Assembly (NCBI RefSeq): GCF_000524195.1
Contig: NW_020170386.1
Location: 38,312-102,311, forward strand
Length of the DNA: 64,000 bases
Source of the DNA: Echinococcus granulosus
Taxonomy: Eukaryota; Platyhelminthes; Cestoda; Cyclophyllidea; Taeniidae
Reading direction: 5' to 3'
Shown here: one piece after another, positions 27,401 through 39,626 of the stretch
How the letters are laid out: every line of letters starts with the position of its first letter
How positions within the stretch are numbered: position 1 is the first letter of the stretch
Notes under the pieces: generated by a model
Databases searched by the model: none
Told to the model about the DNA's origin: nothing
Seen by the model: the letters and a program-made list of their open reading frames with translations, nothing else
Program-made: the position numbers and the translations under genes

Positions 27401-30400
27401 TATTCTTAAAATACCGGTTTCCTAAAAAATTAAGATCTCTGATGCACGCTAAACCAAACATTATATCCTAACCCTGTACACTTGCTCATATGTTATTTTA
27501 CACCCACCTACCGAGGCATTGGTGTCCCCATGAAATCGATGAACATAATTTGAATTTCATTCCTTAAGCAGGTCACCCCATTGCCTAAATAACTTAAAGT
27601 TAAGTAAGCATAAATAAATAAGACAACTCCATCATTTGCCTTAACTAATTCATCCACACCGAGTTCTGATTTCGAATACGCTCTTAGACAAATCCAGCAC
27701 TATGACCGGTAGATGTCACAAAGATTAAAGCAAGAGTCATTGCTTCAGTTCTGGGTGCAAGTAACAAAGTCAAATTGAGTTTTTTGTCGATTTTTAAGAC
27801 GATAATAATAATGGTTGATTAAAGGTTTTTGTGGGAAATTCCCATTCACTTAGGCATAATGTATTATTGCTGTTCAGATATATCGTTGATGTGCCCAAAT
27901 TAGAGACAGTAACCAACTCCTATGTAGTCGCAATTCTTACGAACGCTGTATGTGAACTTATTTGGGATGTAATGGGCGCTTGGTTTCGATCGAAAACACT
28001 TTGGTAAAAGTGGCTGCACCACAAGTAACAAGCGAACTAATGTTGCAAGGCTGGCTTTCGATGCTGCTATGGAGCCTCATCGGCAAAAATAGTGAGAATA
28101 TTGGTTGTTCAATAGCAATGCCACTATAGTTATGCAAATACACTTGCGCTAGTTATCTGAATTCGAAATTCATCTTTGCAGTTTTTTGAACAAGCAATGT
28201 TTTGCCCCGAAGTTTGAAGGTTATTAGATTAGTTCATTAAATGCATAATCATTCTTGATAGAACATTGTTTATTGTTGGAATGCATTCAATAAATCGAGG
28301 CGCAAGAGATGTCTTGCTGTTTTAGGACGAGAACGACAACGACCCAGTGTTCATCAGACCACCAGCCGAGATGACGGACACTAAGGGGCCGGATGAATCC
28401 TACTTCGAGAAAGAGGCGTTCTCATCGCTCCCTCAGCCTGTCGACTCTCCCTCCGCCTCCGCCACTGACACTGATCGCATTCCCGTTGTGGCTGTCAGTC
28501 TGCCTGTCAGCAGTGGCTCTATCGATGTCAATTGTAATTGTTCTTGTTATTTAATCATTTGCGAAACAAAGTTAATAATAGATTATCAAATGACAAGAAA
28601 GTGGTGAATGAATTCTTAGGATGCTCGAAGTCATCTACACAAATGCTTCACCCACACTAAAAGCATAAAAGGTATCCCAGGTGATTGTATCTTGAAGCTT
28701 AATGAATATTTCACTATTTTACGGAATTCCGAGCAATATGCTCGATCTCCTTCCATTATTTTAACTAAATTTTACGACCCACTCACTTTAAACTTGTTTT
28801 TTTTTAAAAAAAACGTTATAAGTTTTTTGGACAAATACTCGTAATTGATCACCTTGATTAGAGCTTGTGTTTTAACAAAAACCTGGCGATTATAATTCAG
28901 TAAAGATTTCTTTATCCTTTAAAAACAATTTTCAATCGCGTCTATCAGTCAAGCCAAGGCGCTACTTTATGAAGCGTTCGAGTGAGAAATTTACTTTAAT
29001 GCCAAACAGGTATGATTTTGCATTGCTATATACCTATACATAAACTTTTAAATTAAGAAAGATTGTCTGGGGTTAAATGCTGTTTACAGCTTTAAATTCT
29101 GTTAAAAATGGCTCTTGAACTGGTTTTAGAGACAGAATGAACGTATCCACGCCTTATTCATTTTTAGCAATTGACTAACCGCAATGTAAGTCCCCGCAAG
29201 TATTACATAAACTACCATGGCTGCTAATTGCGTAGAGCGGTTAGCGAGATACATTTAATCAGTGAGGCCTTACTAAGCATTCGTTGAATGGTGAATTTAG
29301 CGATGATATTTGATGAACATCTGAAGTGCTTAATGCCTACTTAATGGGAAATAGTTTCTCTGAATTCAAAACAAATGCAACTATTAGCATGACAATGAAT
29401 GCAAATCTAACTCACATTTTACCACCTCTCAGCCAATTCAATTGCTCGTCCCCTAATTCGCATCGAAGCACAAGATCCCGATGCCGGTGTCAATGGTCAA
29501 ATACGCTATGCTATCACCTCAGGCAACACTGATGAAATTTTTTACCTCGATCCAACCACCGGCTCCCTCGTACTTAAAACTGTCCATCCAGCCACAAAGG
29601 AAGCCTCTAGTTACCTTCTTCAATTTGAAGCTTGTGATCAAGGATCTCCTTCTCGTTGTGCAAGTCCTGCCCGCTTACGCCTAGTCCTGGGCAGACCTGC
29701 TGCAAGCAAATCGGGGACATCTGGAGGAATTGTTTACCCTGCAACCCAGGACACCAATCTCTACTCACCATCGAACCGCTTCCCCGGTAATTCTTTGCCG
29801 TCGGTTGGAGGAAATGCTGTCGGATACCCTGAAGTTTGGGACAGCAAGATTTATGGTAACGTCGGCACCGAATGGACCTCAACGCGATTCAAATGGGAAG
29901 ATAAGCATCGACATTTGCGAGAGGAATACGAAAAGTCCGGTGTGTCTTACCGAAGAAGTGGTGTGACAGTTAGTGAGGCCGTAGTCATATGCATTGCGGT
30001 GATATTTGCCATCTTCTTGTGCGCTGCTTTGATACTATTATATTTGGTGAAAAGAAAATCAATTTACTTTTCGATTGGAGGAAAACAAAAGCACAAAGGT
30101 GAGTAGAGTTTCATCAAGTGTTGCTGGATGGTATGAAGTAAAGTCGTTCTGATTATTTATTTGATCATGAGCCAGGTGGATAAAAGTGAGAAAAAATCAT
30201 GACAATATAAAAAAACACTGAGTCAGGAGTCACAGGAAAGTGATGCCCGTACTACTTTAAAAAATCAATGACTTTGGAAGGGAGGCAAATATGTTTCTCT
30301 ATCCCACAGAATTTGTTGTGAAATGTTGTGCAATTAACGCCTCTCCATACTTTATCAGCAGTAGTCGAAAATCCCTCCTACTAACTACTGCAGAAAGATA

Positions 30401-33400
30401 CGTTACCTTTATTTTCTGACACCTTAAAAACTGCCAGTTTATGCTATGATGTAACACCCCGATGAATAAAGCAGGAGTTGATTGATCATTCGGGAGATTT
30501 TCGCGCAAAAATGTTTGACGTATTGAGAAACTGACAGCTTTAATGACCTCGATAAGTCTGTAATTTTGATCACGTTCTTATGGTCAAAACAAAATAACTT
30601 ATTCAATTTGCTATTGCAAACCTCGATAAGCTAAGCTTTCCCCTCACTCTAAACAGGCAACACTGATATAGCGTGGCGAATTTACGAATTAACTAGAGCT
30701 GACTCTGTCTTCTGCTAATCTAATGATAGGAATATCGAGGATGCATCACTGTAGTAAGTTAAATTGCGAGGGAGTTTCAGAATTCACCTTTTATAAGCGA
30801 ACCACTCAGAAGTGCATCTAGGGTAAAGATCATGAAAAGGTCTTTATTAGTGAATCTTTTAAAGCCAAGTGAAAGAAATAACTATCCAAAACATTACGTT
30901 ACAAACTTGTGATCAATGGAAATCGAGGACGCATGAACAAGTCGACACCTACATTTTAAGTATAAAGAGGTTGTTTCAAGAACGTTCTTGCATTTGCCGC
31001 GACTTCATTGACACACCTAATTTGATAGCTCTTGAAATGCAATGTTTACATCATCATAAACTATTCCTGAAGCTCAGAATCTCCAAAATCATTTTTGCAA
31101 CTTCGCAGATGGTGGTCATCAAGACACTTGTGCTTTTATTCAGAGAAGACCATAATTCTGACTTACAAGTAACACTTTTCTAAAGCATAGAGTTAATTTA
31201 ACACTAACACTTTTAGAAAGCGTTAATAATTTAGTGGAGTAAAGATGCTATTTGAAGAATTTGCTTTATAAGTCATAACCGCATCATCGAATCAATTACA
31301 TTCAGCAGTTGCTATTCTATCTGCTAAAAGTTTCCTTCCAGTGTCAGAATAAGGCGCTAGAACTGACATTAACACGCTTAATAAAGACTAGCCGGGTTGT
31401 ATTTTTCACTACCAATCTTGCATTTTCAGATGCTGAATCTCCTACAGATTTAGATTATACTCCAGGAAACTATAAGAATGATAATTCGGCCGCATGCGAG
31501 GTAAGCATTGCCAGTTGTTTTGACAACCACTCCAATTTCATTATCTCTGCACCCTTCTTCAAGACCATTACATTTTCGGTGACACAAAATTAACTGTTTT
31601 TCGCAATTCGTGTAAAACTAAAACTGTGACAACTAGGTCAGTTTGCACTGTTAAGTGTGCATAGAGTTCACATAATCACCTGTCAAGTCAGCTTTCAAAA
31701 AGTGCGTTACTGTGTGAACACATGCAGTATCAGAATAGTCTTTCAGATATATATGAATAAACTCAATTTATGGATAGTTAATGCTCCATAGCACTTTTAC
31801 TAAGCCCGTACAGAGCCAATAATCTAATAAGTTTAGTAGCTTGTCAAGTTTGTGTTTTGTATAGTATGGTTTGTAATGGAAAAATACAAGTAATTTTCGG
31901 GTTTAATAGTAAAAGGCATCCAATAACAACGACATTCATCACTAGGAGAAATACATATTTCAACCAAATTTGATAGCATTCCACCGATGACCATCATCTA
32001 TTTCGCGCCATCGTTCCTCCAATTGCATGCTGTCAATCTACCTTCGATTAGAATTTTTTCACCAACTTGATTTTGTATCAGTTTAAATTTAATGATTTCA
32101 CAAGGCGCTATTTAGGCTAATGCAAGTAAATTTATTCTTACATGAACCGAAATGGCCAAGATAACGCCACCTTTATGCCAATTAAAATATCAAGTGAGGA
32201 TGAATGGACATGGCACTATGATGCAAAATAATCATGCTTCCACGGGAATTACTATTGCTGGTCCAGAGAACAATAAATCATTTTTTGCTCATGGCGATAT
32301 GCCCTACGCGTGGTTATTGAAGGTTGCCTAAATTATAAAGCACCTGAGAATGATTAGAATCCACAAAAAGTGAAATTTAAAATAACCTAGAACGTTAGTG
32401 GTTCAATTTATCCTTGTCTTCGTCTAAACCTGCTCGGTATTCCATATCAAAGTTTATTTTGATCCAAAGCCATAGATTTACATTGTTTATGCAAATAATG
32501 TGGATTAGTTCTAAGAAATATTTACGGTTTTATGAATCACGATTCAAGGATTGAATTAGGTTGGTCGTAACCACTGAGTACAAGTCGTTCAATAGACATT
32601 TGATATTGTTTATACTAAGCCAAATTTAGCAGCAAAAAGCAAAATTTTTTAACGAATTGGATTTCGAAATTATTATTGACTGCGTGTAAGGGCCGGGAGC
32701 CATGTTGAAGGGCACATTTTTTGAGAACCGGACAGCTTTCATTGAAGCTTGAAACATCACATTGTGAGCATGTGTTACTTGCTGAAGAGTTACTGGAGAA
32801 TTTGAAGGCCTTTGTTGAAGTCGCTAAGGTGAGGTCACCAGCAAAGGCGATGAATGCGATTATCACTAGCATAGTGGGTTTGAGTAGTGGTGATTCACCT
32901 ACATATTTAGTTATTTGCATAAAACTCGTGAGCTAACGACTTTCATCCAAACATATCGTTGTTTCTCTGCTCAAGTTCAGGATGCTTATTTCACTTATCA
33001 TCTGAAACTTCCATTAGTAACGGACACGTAATACCTAAAAACAGCCTCTACAACTTTTCATTGTTAAAAAATATCCCATTTTTTCGCATAATTAAAAAAA
33101 CAGTAGAAATCTAGAAAGTGCAACTTTACCCGCAATTTGTCGCCGAATAGACAAATTCGATAGAATGAACCTCGTATGTGTTTGCATGGCATCAACTCAC
33201 GCCATTTTTCTCCCTACGATGGGAGTTATTTGAGTAAAAGTGATCAGACTAATGTGCGAGTGTCGTAAAGGATGTGCAAGGTTCTTTGCATGTTAGAACG
33301 TGCAATACATACGGCAATGACTTTAGGGTGGAGAATCAGCTTCATTATATCTTATACTCTGCAACAGGATTTTAATGCAAAGATATAAAGCAATACTTCT

Positions 33401-35326
33401 GACAAAAAGAACACATGCGCAATAATTAACACATCTTTTGCTGGTAATTCCGATAAAATTGTTACAAAAACGATTCAGTTGTTTCATGCGATCAGAAAGG
33501 ACTAGAACATTGTGATTAAATAAAATTAACTGGGTGCCCGCTGTTTGACTCGGGAAAGGATATCACCTACTTCGTGTTGAAAAAATGGGCACAAACAGCA
33601 CTCGAATAGGTGACAGTGAATCCCAAGGCAAGGGTAAGGATGGTCTTCAAGGTCAAAAACGCCCAAGATAGACACAAAGTCGTGGAGGCTTTTTTGATGG
33701 AATTTCGCATACTTTTGTTCGAATATTTACATTTCAACATTTTAGGGCATTGAGTCCAATGAGAAAGCATCACTATATCGTATGGTTCCAAGCACGCAGG
33801 TGCCAGGGAAGATAGTATTTGTGGATAACAACTTTACGAAGCAAAATCTGGCAGAAGGTCCCGTTTCAGAAGCGCTAGCCCTCAGTCCGATAGGTAGGCG
33901 GATTCACGTTTGGCTAACGAATTCTCAATTAACTGCCATTAACTGTAGTAGACTATATGTAATGGATAAGGTAGAAAAATCCCATAATCACGAAAACAGT
34001 CCCCTGTAAGCCATTATTGCCTCTGTCAGAACAGTGTAGAATACTGGATTCTGTATATACTGTTCATCTGAATGAGACTAATTACCTTACCGGATACTTT
34101 TACTAATTTAAGCTAATAGCAAACATGCTGCTGCCTCCATGCAAAACTACAGTCTCCGAAGAGGGCTCAGTGCTAGTGCGGCAGTATTGACGAATTTGGA
34201 GTCAGTGTACATCACTGGCCCAGGCGGACCTGAAGATCCAATGGGTGCAGCCGAATATCCGGAATTGGTCACTCGTTCTGCATTCAACTGTCCTCACACC
34301 TTATCGCAAGATGGTCTTCAGGGTACGGAAGTCCCACCTGCAGTATTTAGAACACTCATCGGACCAAAAGGCACCACTCAGACTGTTACCCTCGGCCAGC
34401 ATGGTGATTACGACTCTTCGACCTTTCAGCGGCGCTGTACCAGCCTAAAACCGGCATCCGGAATCGTGGCTACCGCCAACCCATATCACTACATCCATCC
34501 TCCTTATGTTTACACGCCCATAGTCGGCAGTACCGCTTCTCAAGTAATTCACTGCAGAGGGATTTCAGAACCAAACAACATCGATACCTCGCCTTACTTT
34601 CCACACAGTGTCCAACACAGACAACCATACGTCTTCACCAACGAAAGACACACCTATCATGATCTGGACATCCTTGCGGCCACACTGCAGCGCCAGCACG
34701 GCCCATTGGAAAAATTTGTGGAGATCGTTCCACCCGGAGTTTCAAGCCCTTCTTACGGTAGATTGAGACAACCAATCAGCAACTACGCTAGAACCTCCCC
34801 GAATAAGCGTTACGCTGCCCTAAATGCTCGAATGGCTCCCGATGGTGAGGTGACCTCACTCATGGAGCCAATGCCAGCCATGAAACGAGTGAGGATACCT
34901 ATTGCACCGATAGCACAGGTAGATTCAACAGTTGAAGGAGAGGGCGGCAGAACCTCTGATGAGGGTGCAAGCGAGGCATTCGACCAACAAAGCAGTCCAA
35001 ACTCCCTCAGTGAGGCTTTTGCTGAGGCAGGCTTTGAAAGGGACACGGTAGGGGATGAAGAAGAGGAACCGGAATCAATTACTGATCCAAATGCCAAGTT
35101 GATTGTATCAGAAGGCGAGCAAACACTGACATTGAAGATGAGAGCAGAAGGGAAACAGCTACAAACGCCTCCACATCACCAGCCGGAATCTGAAAGCCAG
35201 GCGACGGAAGAAATATTGGTCAGTTCTGAACCTGGATTTCCACCATCTACTACAGAAAGCGTTCAGCAACCATCACCATCGCAATTGCCGCTAACTTACA
35301 CAGTACATGAAGCAAGTTTTGTTTAA
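21431..35326 (+). CDS. Protocadherin-type cadherin with seven EC repeats and a long cytoplasmic tail
   Basis: Exons: 21431-22718, 25249-26453, 28326-28533, 29433-30098, 31430-31500, 33746-33893, 34113-35326. Phases fit throughout; total 4800 bases, 1599 residues. It begins with a signal peptide, MNLMVVLALLTSISW. EC1 has the protocadherin-like start FHIIEESSNGTEIG. Calcium-binding linkers follow in order: DVNDNTP, DVNDEAP, DENDERP, DVNDEAP, DMNDWSP, DENDNDP, which implies seven EC repeats; DPDSGRNGEISY-type motifs also occur. One membrane helix is encoded at about 29965-30050, followed by basic KRKS. The tail of about 490 residues is low in recognisable domains, has acidic and Pro/Ser-rich parts, and ends HEASFV, a class I PDZ-ligand pattern. 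Expected role: calcium-dependent cell adhesion at the plasma membrane. The ATG lies immediately after a TTACAG acceptor, so the 5' UTR is spliced. Subfamily is not resolved. Confidence 0.9.
22719..25248 (+). other. First coding intron of the cadherin gene
   Basis: About 2.5 kb of AT-rich sequence between a GTATAC donor and a TTTTCAG acceptor, phase 1. It separates EC3 from EC4. Only short open frames, no domain similarity and no clear repeat noticed. Confidence 0.6.
26454..28325 (+). other. Intron of the cadherin gene with a GC-rich patch
   Basis: About 1.9 kb, phase 0, between a GTAAGG donor and a TTTTAG acceptor; it falls just before the DENDNDP motif. A patch at about 26720-26960 is clearly GC-richer, contains ATTGG and a GGCC-GAGG-GAGGCC run, and is open in both directions over short lengths. 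No gene was recognised. Confidence 0.45.
28534..29432 (+). other. Intron in EC7 of the cadherin gene
   Basis: About 0.9 kb, phase 1, AT-rich, no recognisable content. The donor is taken as ATT/GTAATT because only this phase joins to the frame of exon 29433. Confidence 0.5.
30099..33745 (+). other. Two introns around the 71-base exon 31430-31500 of the cadherin tail
   Basis: Introns 30099-31429 and 31501-33745 are AT-rich and contain only short open frames, the longest about 100 codons, with no domain similarity. The small exon between them encodes an acidic segment starting AESPTDLDY and is phase-consistent on both sides. Confidence 0.5.
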
Positions 35327-36264
35327 AAACTCAAGAGATCTCCTGGATGCCTTAATATTTAAGTTTAGTCTCTTGTCCGAAACACCATTGACCCTTAAAT
35401 TTGACTTTTTCTATTGTCAATTCACTACCTCTGTTGCCTTTGAAGAAAACATTCGTAGCATTGCAAATGCAGGCGCAGCGAACCCTTGCTACACTGACGT
35501 GGTAATTATATCATAGCTGGTGTGGCGACAATTTGAGTATCTACAAAACTGATTTCTTGCATCAAATTTGGAAGAAAATGATGCAGACCACGAAATGTCT
35601 ATCAAAAGACATAATTCTTTTTCGATCAGTTTATAAGGTTGCTAAATGATGTTAGGAAAACATTACATTGTGCGACAAAACGCGGTGCTAGGAGTCCCAC
35701 TGCGTAGCTAAATTAAGCAATTGCATACACAATTTCAAATTTGATCAGATTGCGTCTGTTTCATACAGGATCGGTGACCGGTCAGAAGAGCAAAAGGTTA
35801 CCTGGCTTTTGAACAGAAATCCGGGAAATCAGTGAGAGCCAAAGGATTTGAAAGACGCTGCAACCATTAACAAAGAGACCGACCCAAGTGTTACCGATTT
35901 TTTCGAAGCTGAGGCTACCTTAGAGAAAGCACTATCCCCCGATCCCTAAAATAGTTTTGGTCTTTCATTCTCCCTCATCATGATTCTACAGTGCCAACAG
36001 GGCAGTTAAAGAACCAAAATCGAACTATGACACCCTAAAGTGACAAATGATTACTCAGTAGTTGTGTCTAGTAGCCGAAGGAACCAAAATTCACGTTAAC
36101 TAATAGAACTGAAGGCAAAAAGACGACTAGCAAGTCTCTCCCCAACATCATCTGAGTTAATTGAGTTTTTGCCAAAGTTCAATTTATCCAGATCACATAC
36201 TGTCACCAAACAACTATTATCTTGTCGCAGACGAAAAGAAAGTAAGCCACTTGCCAAATTCGGT
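35327..36264. other. Convergent intergenic region, cadherin to RNF14-like gene
   Basis: Contains the cadherin 3' UTR and presumably the 3' end of the minus-strand RNF14-like gene. No clear final RNF14 exon was found here. Minus-strand frames next to the gap are open for 50-odd codons but do not resemble the family C-terminus. Confidence 0.4.
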
Positions 36265-36364
36265 NNNNNNNNNNNNNNNNNNNNNNNNNNNNNNNNNNNN
36301 NNNNNNNNNNNNNNNNNNNNNNNNNNNNNNNNNNNNNNNNNNNNNNNNNNNNNNNNNNNNNNNN
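36265..36364. other. Assembly gap (100 N) inside the RNF14-like gene
   Basis: A run of exactly 100 N, the conventional placeholder for a gap of unknown size. It cuts the RING2 exon of the minus-strand ligase. Confidence 0.98.
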
Positions 36365-38584
36365 GCATCGAGCCTTTTCAAGCACAGCCAACAAAAGACC
36401 TCGCCACAGAGAGAGCACTGCATAGCATTGCAGCCTTCCATTCTCTACAACAGACATATGAAGACCAACTGTGGGGCCTTCGGCACGACGGTTTGATTGG
36501 ACAATGAGAATAAATAAGATATTCGTAATACGTCAAGACGGCAAATGCCGAATGCATAATAAAGACCAGTTTGCTCAAATAACAGTAAGAACGGAGCAAT
36601 GACTTAAGTAACCTAATGCTAGCCATGTAGGTGGCAAGGTTCAATGGTATCACAAGAAGGGTTAAAGATAGTAATAAAATTACCTGAACATATGCCTGAC
36701 ACCTAGGACATCGCTGGGTTTTCTCTGCCTTATATTTAAGAGTATAGTGCTCACTCAAAAGATTTCTCAGGCTGTTTTCACCGAATCGCCCAATCAATGT
36801 CTGCTTAAGCTCCTCATCAGTGCCTTCAAATATTTCTGCGACCTCCTCTACGTGGAAAAAAGGATATTAGACCTGAATTACTCAAGCGGCATCTAACTAG
36901 ACGGAATCTACGTGAGTTTCCAAGGGCAAAAAAAAGAAATAATGAAACAATACATATAGCAATCGGGAAAAAAGTCTATCGAAAATAGGTAAGTATTGTC
37001 TAAGGCTCCACAAAACTCATTTTCAGACACACTTGTCAATGTACTTGAATTTTCAATAATATGGACCATTCGGTTCAAAAGTACCCCAGAGTACTAACTG
37101 TCCTGGTTTGAAAATTCACCCAAAACACGTCATTATCACTGCAAGTCCAGGTTCACAAAGCATACTGAAGAAGTGTATCAAGCTTACCTAATGTGATATC
37201 CCCAAAGGGCAAGATGGATGTGCAATTACCTTCACCGTGATAGGTTCTCCTGCATTTTGGGCAAAAGCAGAGTTCACACTTTGAACACTTTCCAAGAGAC
37301 GGTGATAAAAGAACAACACTAGTTTGGCAATCTTTTCTGGGACATTGCGCTATGTCCGACATTTGGTCCAGCGCTCTAGCAAGAAGTACCATTTCATATC
37401 GCTCGTACAGTTCCTTCGAGAGCAAAGCACGAATCTGTTAGAAGAAAAACAACACCTTATGGCTGATTGACAGTAGGGCCACTTTCCGTATCTCAAAAAA
37501 GTAAACTCCGTTAGAAACATAGAATGATGAGATATTTAAAATGTGCTTGATGCACATCGACCGCAGAAACTAATATATCTACTAAGAAGCGATACCTGAT
37601 GCAAGTGAAAAAATCACCAAAATGTGTAAATTTTATCCTTAATTGGTTGCAAAAACTGGAACCGCAAACATCCCAGCAAACTGCTTGTGGAAATTTATCT
37701 CGACCACACTCAGACGTATTATTGTAATGATTCCAGTTGGAAAATAGACATAATTAAAAACGAAAAAGGGGCCTTGTAATGTTAATCTAAGACACTGGGA
37801 TGAAGATGATCGAACTTAATTGGGAATCGCAAACAATTCTTACCTCGAACGGTGCAACTTCCCTATCACACGCCAGACACCTTAGCGATCCGCCTGGTAA
37901 ACCAGAATTCAAATTGGTTTCAAAGGTATCACGGATGCACTTGCGGCAAAATAGGTGACTACAAGCACTGAAGCGAAAACTTTGTTTGCCAGGAACACCA
38001 TCAAGACAAACTTCACATAAGTAAATCTTTTCAGGGGAAATTTCTCGCAGCTTCTGCTCATTGTGTTCAATAATAAAGTTAACTATTCGGATATTTTCCG
38101 GCGCAGCTGACTCGAAAATCATAGTCACACCGGACCCAGAAATGCTAGGGAACAAAAACGCGAGGAGTTCGTGCTCAATGAAGGTAAAATGGGAACCCAG
38201 AGGAGAATCCATGATGTGTTCTTCGTAAATTGATACCAACCGATCATCGATTGCCTTTATCTTGTCTGACTGAAGCCAGTCACAGCGTATGATAAATGAG
38301 AGGCTATTGGAAATATCAACACTTTGATAAAAGCTGACAAAAACACGAGGAAGTACATCAATCCTGTATTCCAGGAAGCCGTCGTCTTTCTCAGAAGCTT
38401 TTTTCTCTGTTAGCAAAGTGGTTGCAATAATAGGGAATGATTCTCGAACTTTTAAGTATATACATGGTACTGCAGGAGTCGAGACAAAAAAGCCTTTGAT
38501 TGAGCCATAATCGCATCTTTTAAAATATAACGCATCAGACCCACAAAATTCCTGCAAAATTTTACACTCGGATACCAAGTCCAT
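36365..38584 (-). CDS. RNF14: RNF14-like RWD/RBR E3 ubiquitin ligase, 3' end lost in gap
   Basis: Minus-strand coding exons: 38584-37844, 37434-37188, 36847-36684, 36444-36365 (runs into the gap); phases 0, 1, 0 fit. The proposed start is the ATG at 38584, six bases after an acceptor at 38591-38592. The first exon encodes an RWD domain followed by RING1 (CEVCLDG, CSHLFCRKCI, RCLACDRE). The second encodes the in-between domain, CPRKDC then CSKCELCFCPKCRRTYHG. The third has a linker and the start of RING2, RCPRCQAYV. The fourth has EGCNAMQCSLCGEVFCWLC, in which the Cys of GCN is the expected catalytic residue accepting ubiquitin. Order and motifs match RNF14, which acts as an E3 in the cytosol and nucleus and, in mammals, in clearing stalled ribosomal complexes. 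The extreme C-terminus is not seen, and non-coding 5' exons probably exist upstream. Confidence 0.88.
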
Positions 38585-38590
38585 GGATTC

Positions 38591-39626
38591 CTGAAAATAC
38601 GAAAGTGGAACACGCCAAACGAGATATACCCCATGCGAAAGACTGAGAAGCACTGAGGCAACAATTTTAGCCTCATAAAACAACTTAGTAGCAATATGCG
38701 ATATACCAGCTACGTCAAAAGAAAGAATTGGCCAAAAGCAGTAAAAATGCAAGGACTTAATTGAATTTACCAAATTAGCTAGACGCACAAGGATAAGTAC
38801 AAAAAATAACAGAGAGCTACTGCTTGACGCACCAAATCAAAATCAAAAAATCAGGCCCTTTTATATTTCACATCTTTATTTAGTATGCATAGCTACTTAT
38901 TCAGGAGTATATGACCATAGCTTTTACTGTTTGTATCGATTTGGATTTTTTATAGCATTTATTGCTCTGTTGGAATTTCATCCCACATTGCAATACCTTT
39001 CAAAGTTCCTATGGACTTCTGGATGATGTGATTGTGATTGAATTAAACGAACAAGTCTAGTAACATTAGGATCAACCACCTAGTCGAAATGGGGTTTGTG
39101 CTAATGAGTTATCGAAGTTATATGCTAAATTCGCAAGGGGAGCCCACCATTATGATTTTGTTTGTACCGCTAATGGCACATTCATCATTTGCAATTCTTT
39201 GTTTGCAAAAGCAATCAAAGGGACACGTAAAATATCTTTGATTCCATTGATCGACATTGTTATGGTTGATAATAAACACTCTTTCTTAATATCTGTGATC
39301 ATTTCTTGCAGTTTGAAGTGGTTGCGGCGACAGTGAAGCTTCGTGAGGCCTGACATGGAGGCGATAAAGTGTTTAAATTATCCGCATGCACCCTACATTG
39401 GAATTCGAAGGCTTTTGGATGAACGGGAAGAGCTTGATAGATAACCGATGCGGCGTCCCCATTGGTTCCTGCAAATAGATCAATCAGATCAGCTGTGTGC
39501 ACGCGCCTTCAGTCGCGCATTCCTCCGGCAAATGAAACGTAAATAATTGTGTCCCCTGGACTGAGCGTCAATGTCAACGCAGGAGGTAGACGCTCATTCA
39601 TACAGCGCATTGATTTTAGATTCGCA
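38591..39626. promoter_or_regulatory. Divergent region between the RNF14-like gene and Notch ligand A
   Basis: About 1 kb separates two genes read in opposite directions, so both promoters probably lie here. The part at about 39440-39620 is GC-richer, contains ATTGG at 39461-39465 (an inverted CCAAT box), and precedes the ligand start codon. A minus-strand open frame of 67 codons at 39299-39502 has no domain similarity and could be a non-coding 5' exon of the RNF14-like gene. Function is inferred only from gene orientation and composition. Confidence 0.4.

Noticed and set aside
34810..35097. Minus-strand open frame across the cadherin tail
   Set aside because: Shadow of the long plus-strand coding exon 34113-35326.
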